Of a stretch of 12,626 nucleotides of DNA, positions 6,092 through 12,621 are shown piece after piece. This stretch comes from Verrucomicrobiota bacterium (GTDB taxonomy: Bacteria > Verrucomicrobiota > Verrucomicrobiia > Chthoniobacterales > UBA10450), in NCBI GenBank assembly GCA_003219945.1, contig QHQV01000067.1:1-12626 (forward strand). Reading direction: 5' to 3'. Made by a program: the position numbers and the translations under genes. The notes under the pieces are model-generated. The model saw nothing but the letters and a program-made list of their open reading frames with translations, ran no database searches and was not told the DNA's origin. How positions within the stretch are numbered: position 1 is the first letter of the stretch; every line of letters begins with the position of its first letter.

Positions 6092-6994
6092 TTATCGGTT
6101 TTCTTCGCTTGTGAACTCAACAGGAACGCTAACCTGCGAAACTGTTCCAGGTTTGAATTTCCAGGTGCGCAGTGTCCTGAGAACTGATTTATCCAAAAGC
6201 GCATTTCCCGTGCTCTGCGCCATTGAAGCATCGGTGACGCTGCCGTTAGCAGGATCAACCGACACCACGCAAACTCCACTGCCCGCAATCCGGTGGGAAC
6301 GGGCTTCCTGTGGATAATTGGGGCGCGGGCCGTAAGTCGTAACTGCTTTCGCGGCAGAAGCCGATATTACGTTTTCGGCCGACGCGCGATGGCCTGCCAT
6401 TGGTTTCGTAGCAGGTTGATTGGCGAGCATTCTCGATGCAGCTAAGTCCTTCGTCGGTTTCGCCGCGGAAGATGAGATCACGCTCGCGTCTGGCGCCGCG
6501 GCGTGTCGTGCTGTTTCCATTTCGGCTGGATTGGTTGTCTTTTCTCGCTCAGCTAATTCCTTCCTCGGTGTCTCTGCAGGGGCCAATATTACGATCTCGC
6601 CTGCCGGCCCAGCGTTTTGCGCCGGTTCCATCGCAACTGGATTGGCTGTATTTTTCTGCTCAGTTAAACTCTCCTCCGGTTGCCTTGCCGCAATGACGAA
6701 GGGGTTATTTTCGCCGTAATCACGCCACGGGCCAGGAGGCACATCGCGTATCTCGACGAATCGCCAATCGGCCACATCGGTTGGTTCGAGGTTCAGATAA
6801 TCGCGGACGGCCGGAGAAACACAAAGACCTGCACCGTGACTTGCATTCGGCGTTGGCGGTTCATTCTGAAAAACGTACTGGAAATGGTCTGTGCGAAACG
6901 GCCCAGTCCCATTGCGCGTAGCAGATGCGATGCCCTTCTCGGATGGCGATCCAGCGATCTTTGCAGACTGACCGACCCGGCTCACCATGGACAT
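6092..6994 (-). CDS. 3' part of a frameshifted J-domain/TonB fusion: periplasmic domain, 37-aa repeats, TonB C-terminus
   Basis: This frame (300 residues from ATG 6994) is the continuation of the J-domain protein encoded upstream. Residues 1-30 are out-of-frame shadow, and true homology seems to begin at GPFRTDHFQYVF (31-42, base 6904). Residues 31-100 complete a periplasmic domain (GAGLCVSPAVRDYL, ADWRFVEIRDVPPGPW). Residues 106-216 are three tandem 37-residue Ala/Pro/Lys/Glu-rich units that would span periplasm. Residues 217-296 are a TonB C-terminal domain: YGPRPNYPQEARSHRI, GVCVVSVDPANGSV, TWKFKPG and VSVPVEF are typical of TonB-family energy transducers. Such domains contact outer-membrane partners. 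No ExbB/ExbD genes are in view. A terminator candidate follows. If annotated alone it would be called a TonB-family protein, but it lacks its own membrane anchor. Confidence 0.8.
   Translation of the reverse strand: MSMVSRVGQSAKIAGSPSEKGIASATRNGTGPFRTDHFQYVFQNEPPTPNASHGAGLCVSPAVRDYLNLEPTDVADWRFVEIRDVPPGPWRDYGENNPFVIAARQPEESLTEQKNTANPVAMEPAQNAGPAGEIVILAPAETPRKELAEREKTTNPAEMETARHAAAPDASVISSSAAKPTKDLAASRMLANQPATKPMAGHRASAENVISASAAKAVTTYGPRPNYPQEARSHRIAGSGVCVVSVDPANGSVTDASMAQSTGNALLDKSVLRTLRTWKFKPGTVSQVSVPVEFTSEENR
6347..6679 (-). repeat. Three tandem 111-bp (37-codon) repeats
   Basis: Within the TonB-like frame, three units of exactly 37 codons follow each other without gap: residues 106-142, 143-179 and 180-216. 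Each begins with P followed by an acidic/Lys stretch and Leu (PEESLTEQK, PRKELAEREK, PTKDLAASRM), has an AN or TN pair near position 12-13, and ends in a V-I-x-x-x-A block (GEIVILAPAET, ASVISSSAAK, NVISASAAK). They form the extended linker between the periplasmic domain and the TonB domain. Confidence 0.8.
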
Positions 6995-7964
6995 GCCTAA
7001 ACCAAGGAATTACATTCGCCGCTTCTGGTTTGAACTTAGCCTGCTCAACGTCGTTGTAGGGCAGCGCACAATAGAACGGATTTTGACTCGGTACGAATGA
7101 GATTGGGATATAATCATGCCGGGCTGCCGGCTCGGGGTCATCCACTCCGCCAAAGTTCTTCAGCCAATCCTTATCCCAAACGCTCTCGTGCTGTGGCGAC
7201 GTTTTGCCCTTAACCTGCTGTTCACCGACCCAAAAAACTGTTGTGACGACGTTCGTCCTCCAGCGAAAAACATCTGGTGATGGATGCGCTGTAAGCGGGC
7301 TTGCGCTCGTGCCAAGAGACGGAGGATGAGGTGGGTCTCCCGTCTCTGGCGAAGACGTAGTGACCAGCGCCGTTTGAGAGAGCATTATTGGGTCAGTAGG
7401 CGTTGGGTTCGTGACGTCCGCTTCTGCTATTCCACGTGTCCTTTCGATAATCTTGTGGCGCAGGCCGCTAATTTTAGCCCAAGTGTCGGATTCACGCGGT
7501 AACAGCCAAGCGGCCAGAGCAAATCCGAGAACAAACGCCGTCATAGCAATAGCTAGTGATCTTGTCTCGCGACGGCACCATTGAAAGACACTGTTGATTA
7601 GGTCGACTGCTGTTGCTATCGAGAGCCAAAAACGCTTTGGAATAACGATCATGCTTCTCCTAAAGGCCCGACGGAGAGCAAAGAGGGCTATCCTCCAATC
7701 GCAAGGCTCTGTGGGGTGATTCAATATGCGCGGCTCATACGAGCAGAGCCCGCAAAGTCGCCGGTACGCGAGATTGATCTGTTTCAGCTTCTCCTCGGCT
7801 TTGTTCTTAAGCCTGATGTCATTCGAGAATCGATCTGGGTGCCATACTTTCGTTTGATCACGATACGCCTGTCTTATCTCGGCAAGAGACGCCCCCCGTT
7901 CAATCTCAAGGATCCGACAATCGTTCTCGTAGTCGCTGAGAGGGACTAAGCGAATTTCTCCCAT
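6861..7964 (-). CDS. 5' part of a frameshifted J-domain/TonB fusion: DnaJ-like domain, membrane anchor, periplasmic domain
   Basis: A 367-residue frame. Residues 11-70 are a J domain with the helix II/III signature, including HPD at 42-44 in KVWHPDRF; J domains recruit and stimulate DnaK-type Hsp70. A basic stretch (RRETR, 131-135) precedes one membrane segment at 137-155 (SLAIAMTAFVLGFALAAWLL), so the J domain should be cytoplasmic and the rest periplasmic. After a Thr/Pro linker a conserved-looking domain starts near 230 (VFWVGEQ, SVWDKDWLKNFGGVDDP, QNPFYCALPYNDV, CKDRWIAI). It breaks at W352 (6909-6911): four bases separate it from the continuing GPFRTD in the other frame, so the last 15 residues are frameshift sequence. 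Restored, the protein would be about 620 residues. It is a pseudogene, or a sequencing error hides an intact gene. There is no obvious ribosome site before ATG 7964. Confidence 0.82.
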   Translation of the reverse strand: MGEIRLVPLSDYENDCRILEIERGASLAEIRQAYRDQTKVWHPDRFSNDIRLKNKAEEKLKQINLAYRRLCGLCSYEPRILNHPTEPCDWRIALFALRRAFRRSMIVIPKRFWLSIATAVDLINSVFQWCRRETRSLAIAMTAFVLGFALAAWLLPRESDTWAKISGLRHKIIERTRGIAEADVTNPTPTDPIMLSQTALVTTSSPETGDPPHPPSLGTSASPLTAHPSPDVFRWRTNVVTTVFWVGEQQVKGKTSPQHESVWDKDWLKNFGGVDDPEPAARHDYIPISFVPSQNPFYCALPYNDVEQAKFKPEAANVIPWFRHVHGEPGRSVCKDRWIAIREGHRICYAQWDWAVSHRPFPVRFSE

Positions 7965-8429
7965 AACTTGCCTAGGTCACCGTTCGCGTAACGAAATCCT
8001 CCCCCCGGTCTCCCTCGACTTCGCTGGCTTGGGCTAGCGCAACAAGCATGTTAAGGCCGCCGAATTGGTTTGCCAGATTTTTTTGCGGCACGCGCGTAAA
8101 CCCCAATGGAACGGGCCGCCTGCGATACTGGCCGGGCATCGTCGCCGCTTCGCTGAGCTTCCTGCGATCTCTTGCTGTTTGCCGAAACTTTGTCCCATTC
8201 TTTCGTAGCAGTCAGTAAGGACCTGTGTCAGAAATTTCCTAGTCTTCAAGACCACCGTTTGGACCGGCGGCTATGAAAATGCTCGCGAGCCGAATTGCGT
8301 AGGAGTTAGAGAAATCGAAGCACTGCGGCATTTACGAATCGGAATTGTCGCGCATTTGGCCAGATAATGGGAAGCCACGCGAGCCTCAATCGCTTTGGTC
8401 GCCGAACAGCACGGCCGGCGGCTTCGCTA
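7965..8429. other. 465-base gap without a recognised gene
   Basis: This gap separates the J-domain gene from the FHA gene. I see no convincing gene. One plus-strand frame is open for about 50 codons (stop to stop, 8205-8367; FKTTVWTGGYENARE, GVREIEALRHLRIGIVAHL) but has no start codon near its head and no family I know. It could be another gene relic. A 73-residue minus-strand frame (8255-8034) has no recognisable features. The promoter of the J-domain gene must lie in the left part, but no clear boxes stand out. Confidence 0.4.
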
Positions 8430-8723
8430 CTATGTGACCGACCACACAAAAACCGCTACGACCGAACCGAATCGAATTTTGTCGCCATCCTTCAACTCAG
8501 CGTCAGTAATAGAAACGCCATTAACCTGTGTCCCGTTTGTTGAGTGCAAATCTTTGAGCCGATAAGAGTCGCCAAGCCTAGCGAGTATCGCGTGCTGCGC
8601 TGATACTGTCGGATTGTCGATGACCACGTGGTTCAAGGGGACACGACCGATCGTGATGACCTCGCCAAGTAACTTGTGCACTACAAGATCAGTCCCGTCG
8701 TGATTCAGAACCAGCCATCCCAT
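8430..8723 (-). CDS. Stand-alone FHA domain protein
   Basis: A 97-residue protein that is nearly all one forkhead-associated domain, a phosphothreonine-binding module. The conserved residues are visible: Gly26-Arg27 (ITIGR), Ser41-x2-His44 (SAQH), Asn63-Gly64 (HSTNG) and Asn68-Gly69 (VNG), followed by LKDGDKIRFGSVVAVF as the last strands. It has no transmembrane segment and no fused effector domain, so it would act as an adaptor in Ser/Thr-kinase signalling or secretion-type assemblies; no kinase or partner is in the window. The start at 8723 (MGWLVLNHDG) is supported by AAGG about eight bases upstream. The frame is intact, in contrast with the surrounding debris. Family assignment is firm; the partner is unknown. 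Confidence 0.9.
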   Translation of the reverse strand: MGWLVLNHDGTDLVVHKLLGEVITIGRVPLNHVVIDNPTVSAQHAILARLGDSYRLKDLHSTNGTQVNGVSITDAELKDGDKIRFGSVVAVFVWSVT

Positions 8724-8769
8724 TCCAACCTTGCCGAAAGCCTAGTCGATCCTAAACAGCGCTCAACAT

Positions 8770-8945
8770 ATAAAGAATTGGAATACAATCGCCGATAGAC
8801 TGAGGAAAGCCGGTTGGCGTTGCGGCTGTATCTCAAGTACGGATGACAAGGGGCTATCAATTGGGTTGTGGCCGCAGAGTGTGAGCACGCTCGATGCTTT
8901 TTTGTGCATGCAGATCAGAGTTGCCTGCTTTTCTCGAATTCCAAT
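8770..8945 (+). repeat. Dispersed small-gene family, copy B (decayed)
   Basis: Reading from the lost start codon (ATA at 8770, ATG in copy C) gives KNWNTIADRLRKAGWRCGCI, then SSTDDKG, a small shift, IWVVAAECEHARCFFVHADQ and then divergence. This aligns along its length with copies C and D. The start is mutated and at least one frameshift interrupts the middle, so it is a pseudogene. It lies immediately upstream of copy C in the same orientation. Confidence 0.75.
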
Positions 8946-8996
8946 CCGGAATTAAGACCCACCGGCATAATCATGAGTGCCACTGCCCGGGACCGC

Positions 8997-9185
8997 ATGA
9001 AGAATTGGGAAGCAATCGCCGATAACTCTCAGCAAGGCCGGTTGGACGTGGGGTTACGTCTCAGGCACCGATGCGAGCGGGCGAACGATCTGGATTGCTG
9101 ACGCCACATCGTGGCGACGGAAACCGGTTTGGTGTGCGTTCGGATGAGAAGCTGACTGCCTTTATCGAACGGAGGCGCTTGATGC
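8997..9185 (+). repeat. Dispersed small-gene family, copy C (decayed)
   Basis: ATG 8997 starts MKNWEAIADN. One extra base then shifts the frame; restoring it gives SKAGWTWGYVSGTDASGRT, then IWIADA, another extra base, then HRGDGNRF and SDEKLTAFIE. This is the fullest N-terminus of the four copies. The intact ancestor would be a soluble protein of roughly 60 residues rich in Trp, Asp and Lys, of unknown function. A frame open from 8868 to 9101 merely joins the end of copy B to the start of C. Confidence 0.78.
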
Positions 9186-9266
9186 TGGCGAGCTATCCTC
9201 TTGCGTCATCAAAATAGAGCGCTTGATTCGAAATTACCCCTAATCATACTTCGATACCGGGCAATC

Positions 9267-11348
9267 TCAGAACGTCACCGTCACTTGATTAGAACAAGTC
9301 TGAGTGCCCGCGTTGCATACTTTATAGGTGTAGCTCGCATGGCCACGGCCGCCGGGCGAATCGGTATAGAAACCGTCGTTTGGAGTCGTGGCGACGACTA
9401 CGCCGTTGCGGTAAACATCGACGTTGCTCGAAGTCGCCCCCGTCCAGGAGAGGTCCACCGCCTGTTGTCCGTGCACTTTGTAGCCGCGCGCATTAAGCCT
9501 GATTTGCCCCGGCGTCGGTGTTGTCGTCGGTGTTGGAGTTGGGCTTGCGGTAGGGAATTGGAACTTGCCGATGCGCGTAAACCAGCTTGCGCTAGCGGTG
9601 ACAGGATAATATTCGTTGGTGTGCCAGAAACTTAGATTATCGGCAGGATCAATAGTCAGCATGCTGTAATCGCCCCAGCGTCCACTGGAATGGGTCTGGT
9701 GACCGGCGCCTGCCGTCATGACAGCTTCGCCCTGACCCAGATCATTTAACGGATCGGAGGCAAGACGTCCGGCATAACGAACGGAAGGTTCTTGCGTCGC
9801 GCTGGAGGTGGAATAGGCGATGGCCATGTTTCCGTTTTGATCCACTGCGATGCTGGGCATCCACCGCCACAAACCATCATTCCCATTTGTCCAGCTTTGT
9901 TGTTGTGCCGGCATACCGGGGAAATTGCCGCCAGTAACATTCATTTGGTACCAGCGAATGGCAGTTGGTCCGTTCGGGTAATTCAGAATAACAGTCTGCG
10001 ACGCCCACAACGACTCAGTGCCGGACCTATTTTGATAAACAAGCGGTGTCATGATTTTGTCGCCCAAGGTGTCTAACTTTTGTGCTGTCCCGTTCTGGGG
10101 CACTAGCAGCGTGCCGGTACTGGTAAATGCGTCAATGAACCCGGCTACGGTGACGTTGGCATTTGGGGTATGGTTGACACCGAGGCCAAGAGTCGAATTA
10201 GTCGGTGTGCCAAAATCGACGTGAAATTTCCAGCCGTGTACCTGAGTCAATGTCACGCCGCCGGTGGCGGGGCTATCGACAGAGATGAGAAACTCATCTC
10301 TGCCCGCAGGCGGAGGCGTACCCGTGCGAAAACCAGCTGGAACCAAACTGTAGGAATCCCCCAGGCCAGCAGGGGTAATGTCAAAGGCAATGGTGTGAGC
10401 AGCTCCGCCGGTTAGCATGGAGGCGCGGTCGAAAGCAAAGACCCGCACGCCTTGAAAGCCAAGCGTAACGCCATTGAACAAGTTGACGGTGAGAAAATAG
10501 GCGTTTTGTGCAGGGCTCCCGCCGCTGTTCCACATCCCCAACTTCGGGTAATCACCGACCCAAGTCGGGTTGGATGGGTCATGCTGGATTGCATAGAGGA
10601 ACCAGCCCCCACTGACGGGGTCGCCTGTCTGAGATACACCGATGCATTGGTAGAACGGCCCCGAGCCGGGCAGCGAGCCGGGAAAGGCAAAATCGCTCAC
10701 CACCCAACGATTAGCCTGATGATCATAAAAGACGAAGCCATCGCCATTGTTGAAGCCCGAACAAGGCGTTCCTACCAGGGCCAGGAAGAAAGAATTGTAG
10801 GTCGTCCCATTGGGACCATTGAGCGGATTACCGTTTTTATCAAAAATCTTGATCGAGCTGTTGACTGACTGGACATAATGATTCGGGCCGACATCGCCAT
10901 CGGTGTCAGGTGGCAAACAGAGACAACCACTCTGGCTTGAGTTCATCCCATCGAAAGTCAGCAGTGGCGCAGGCATTACCGGCGTGGGCGGTGTGATTTG
11001 CTTCAGCAAGTTCTCGAACCAGGGATAATCGGATTGATTGGTCGAGTTTGGAATTTCCTGATGCGGATAACGCGTCAGCCGCTTCTCTTCGATCTCCGCG
11101 TTTGGAGCAACGTAAGGGAGACTGCGCAAATCGTTGTTTTCAATAACCGGTCCCACCAGCCGCACGACGTCGGGCGTCTGTGTACCGGGAGAGTCCTGTG
11201 CGCCTCCAGAGTGATTTCTTTGTTGGGTCGGCTTTGCGCTTTTTGTTTGGGCAAACAGCGCCACTGCGAGAGCACCGAGGCAAAAGACAGCAGCAATTAA
11301 AACGCGAAGATTGAAGAATGCAGATTGAGAAGTGGATTTCTTTTTCAT
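9267..11348 (-). CDS. Large secreted protein with C-terminal Fn3-like domain
   Basis: A 693-residue exported protein. Residues 1-33 are a Sec signal peptide: a basic start (MKKKSTSQ), a hydrophobic core (VLIAAVFCLGALAVALF) and a likely cut after LFA. Residues ~130-605 form one long extracellular region with motifs such as PPDTDGDVGPNHYVQSV, RWVVSDFAF, GVSQTGDP, DYPKLGMW, and SGRWGDYSMLTIDPADN with FWHTNEYY. The pattern recalls secreted beta-propeller-like or sialidase-like proteins common in Acidobacteria and Verrucomicrobiota, but I cannot name an activity. A Thr/Pro linker (PTASPTPTPTTTPTPGQ, ~600-617) leads to a Fn3-like domain (VDLSWTGATSSNVDVYRNG, YTYKVCNAGTQTCSNQVTV). There are several Cys pairs, suiting an oxidising environment. 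A promoter candidate lies at 11401-11430. It is intact and the largest gene here. Confidence 0.88.
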   Translation of the reverse strand: MKKKSTSQSAFFNLRVLIAAVFCLGALAVALFAQTKSAKPTQQRNHSGGAQDSPGTQTPDVVRLVGPVIENNDLRSLPYVAPNAEIEEKRLTRYPHQEIPNSTNQSDYPWFENLLKQITPPTPVMPAPLLTFDGMNSSQSGCLCLPPDTDGDVGPNHYVQSVNSSIKIFDKNGNPLNGPNGTTYNSFFLALVGTPCSGFNNGDGFVFYDHQANRWVVSDFAFPGSLPGSGPFYQCIGVSQTGDPVSGGWFLYAIQHDPSNPTWVGDYPKLGMWNSGGSPAQNAYFLTVNLFNGVTLGFQGVRVFAFDRASMLTGGAAHTIAFDITPAGLGDSYSLVPAGFRTGTPPPAGRDEFLISVDSPATGGVTLTQVHGWKFHVDFGTPTNSTLGLGVNHTPNANVTVAGFIDAFTSTGTLLVPQNGTAQKLDTLGDKIMTPLVYQNRSGTESLWASQTVILNYPNGPTAIRWYQMNVTGGNFPGMPAQQQSWTNGNDGLWRWMPSIAVDQNGNMAIAYSTSSATQEPSVRYAGRLASDPLNDLGQGEAVMTAGAGHQTHSSGRWGDYSMLTIDPADNLSFWHTNEYYPVTASASWFTRIGKFQFPTASPTPTPTTTPTPGQIRLNARGYKVHGQQAVDLSWTGATSSNVDVYRNGVVVATTPNDGFYTDSPGGRGHASYTYKVCNAGTQTCSNQVTVTF

Positions 11349-11400
11349 GTGTGAAGTGGAGTTGTTTCCCCTCTGCGGCGGAGCCGAGACCCTAAGGCAG

Positions 11401-11430
11401 AGGCTACGTGAAACGAAAGAAGCATGTCAA
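11401..11430 (-). promoter_or_regulatory. Promoter candidate for the secreted protein
   Basis: On the minus strand a perfect TTGACA (11425-11430) is followed after 18 bases by TAGCCT (11401-11406), a three-of-six match to TATAAT. It lies 53-82 bases upstream of ATG 11348. A purine-rich AGAGGGGAAA occurs between it and the start but is too far (about 20 bases) for an ideal Shine-Dalgarno. Confidence 0.4.
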
Positions 11431-11433
11431 GAT

Positions 11434-11445
11434 ATTTCCGGAAAT
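11434..11445. promoter_or_regulatory. Perfect 12-bp palindrome upstream of the -35 box
   Basis: ATTTCCGGAAAT is a perfect dyad, and with one bulged base the symmetry extends to AAGAT/ATCTT. It sits three bases upstream of the TTGACA candidate, a position typical of an activator or repressor half of a dimeric regulator. No regulator gene is in the window. Confidence 0.35.
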
Positions 11446-11458
11446 CTTCCTTGATGAG

Positions 11459-11533
11459 GTGCCAATGGCGAGGCGCCTGTCTCGTCCAGCAGTCCCCGGA
11501 CTTAGGATAACGGGGCTGCAGTGCCATTGGCGC
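11459..11533. repeat. Nested imperfect hairpin
   Basis: GCCAATGGC (11461-11469) pairs with GCCATTGGC (11523-11531). Inside, GCAG-T-CCCCG (11489-11498) pairs with CGGGGCTGC (11511-11519) with one bulged T and a 12-base loop. The element lies between the secreted-protein promoter region and copy D. It could be a palindromic intergenic element or a structured RNA; neither is proven. Confidence 0.4.
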
Positions 11534-11557
11534 GGCTGGAAGACTGAAAATTCTTCG

Positions 11558-11745
11558 ATGAAGTACTGAGAGATCATCGCTGACAATCTGAGCAAAGCCG
11601 GTTGGAGTTGGGGCTGCATCTCAAGTACCGGTTACGACTGGCGACAATTTTGGGTTGTGTGGCCGCAGAGCGTGAGGACGCGGGACGCTTCATTTTTCGC
11701 GCGGATGAAAAGCTGACTGCGTTTGTGGAAAGGGCAGTTTGTATC
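11558..11745 (+). repeat. Dispersed small-gene family, copy D (decayed)
   Basis: ATG 11558 is followed by Lys-Tyr and a TGA where copy C has Trp, then EIIADNLSKAGWSWGCISST in the same frame. After a two-base shift near 11645-11665 the C-terminal half reads VAAEREDAGRFIFRADEKL and then TAFVE. This copy preserves the sequence best and serves as the reference for the other three. A frame open from 11602 to 11904 contains the second half but is not a gene in its own right. Confidence 0.8.
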
Positions 11746-12210
11746 CACCTATTGACTGAACAAATTCAGCGAATGAAATCGCCTTTCATTGCGGACGCTT
11801 GTGTTGCAGGCAAGTCCAGCATTATTCGCATCCGCATGGCCGGAGATCAGATCGCCAGCCGCGGACACGGTGTAGCTGCCCAGATTGAGCATACGGACAC
11901 GTAAACTAGAAAGATCCGCAGTGTTGTGAAATTCAGCAAACTAACACCCGACTGTGATCTTTGATCGGGTGATAATATACCTGGACTCACCGATTTGCAA
12001 TACGATGAATGACAGTCACCGTGACAGGGTGGAAGGCTCATAGCTCGCCTGCCGAATTCGTTCGATCCGAATCGAGGGAAAGAAGTTCCCTCAGATTTGA
12101 TTGGCGCAACGATAGTAGCTGTCGGCACGCTTGATGAAACAATTGAAGGCGACTCGTCTTAGATTATCGACGCAGCGAGAGAGATCGAGCTCGCAGATTT
12201 GTTTTAGCCT
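11746..12210. other. 465-base gap with possible gene relics
   Basis: No intact gene is seen. Two inverted repeats occur: CACCCGA/TCGGGTG (11945-11951, 11965-11971) and GAGGGAA-AGAAG-TTCCCTC (12074-12092); neither has a T tract. A plus-strand stretch from 12094 reads DLIGATIVAVGTLDETIEG to TAG 12160. A later frame from 12201 reads VLAFNELGMWVLRKATLD across the end of the HEPN-like gene on the other strand. These look like fragments of a decayed coding sequence, but I cannot name the family. Confidence 0.35.
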
Positions 12211-12621
12211 TCAATGAGTTGGGGATGTGGGTTCTTCGGAAAGCCACTCTGGACGGTGATCAAGAATGCGGTTTCTAACCACCTGCCCAAACAACTCCAA
12301 GAAAAAACTCAAGCCTTTCGTTCTATCTCGGATACCTTCGAACAAGTATCGAAATTGCTTGAATACATCCTTGCCGTCTTCGAGTAGGGATTCCAACTCC
12401 ATCTTGATTCCATAGCGCTTACTAAAACCGGATAGCAATTGATGGTCCTTCGCGAGTTCATCGTGGCGCTTTTTCAGCTTCGCGCGAGATTCACGTCCGA
12501 GTTGAAGATATAGCTTCTGTAAATCGTGGGTCTCCGGCACTTGCTTGCCTTCAATTTCAAGAAGCAATTTCAGATACAACTCGACCGCCAGTGCACCATT
12601 GACGCCGTACACTAATCCCAA
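12211..12621 (-). CDS. HEPN-like domain protein, 5' end outside the window
   Basis: A 136-residue visible part of a soluble, mostly helical protein. The N-terminal visible stretch VNGALAVELYLKLLLEIEGK (residues 7-26) followed by HDLQKLYLQLG resembles HEPN-type four-helix domains, which often begin with an N-x-A-L-A-x-E-x-x-L-K helix. The R-x4-H RNase motif of toxin-type HEPN proteins is not visible in the part present. The central portion is Lys/Glu-rich (LKKRHDELAKDH), and the C-terminus (FFLELFGQVVRNRILDHRP) is helical. The listed start codon would be TTG, but the frame remains open to the window edge, so the true start is probably beyond it. A role in defence or in nucleic-acid-associated complexes is possible but is inference from the fold resemblance only. 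Confidence 0.6.
   Translation of the reverse strand: MGLVYGVNGALAVELYLKLLLEIEGKQVPETHDLQKLYLQLGRESRAKLKKRHDELAKDHQLLSGFSKRYGIKMELESLLEDGKDVFKQFRYLFEGIRDRTKGLSFFLELFGQVVRNRILDHRPEWLSEEPTSPTH

Noticed and set aside
6420..6719. Plus-strand frames of 86-99 codons with hydrophobic composition
   Set aside because: They are antisense shadows of the Ala/Pro-rich 37-residue repeats; their periodicity comes from that gene.
8034..8255. 73-codon minus-strand frame as a small gene
   Set aside because: No recognisable family, no ribosome site and irregular composition; not enough to support a gene.
8868..9101. 77-codon plus-strand frame as a gene
   Set aside because: It begins in the middle of repeat copy B and runs into shifted copy C; it joins two pseudogene fragments.
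5718..11745. Repeats as a CRISPR array
   Set aside because: The copies are long, unevenly spaced and code for one protein family; there are no short regular repeats with spacers and no cas genes.
11602..11904. 100-codon plus-strand frame as a gene
   Set aside because: Its recognisable part is only the second half of repeat copy D; the ATG is out of frame with the ancestral start and the rest has no features.
12074..12092. GAGGGAA/TTCCCTC hairpin as a terminator
   Set aside because: The stem is perfect but there is no T tract on either strand and no gene ends just before it.
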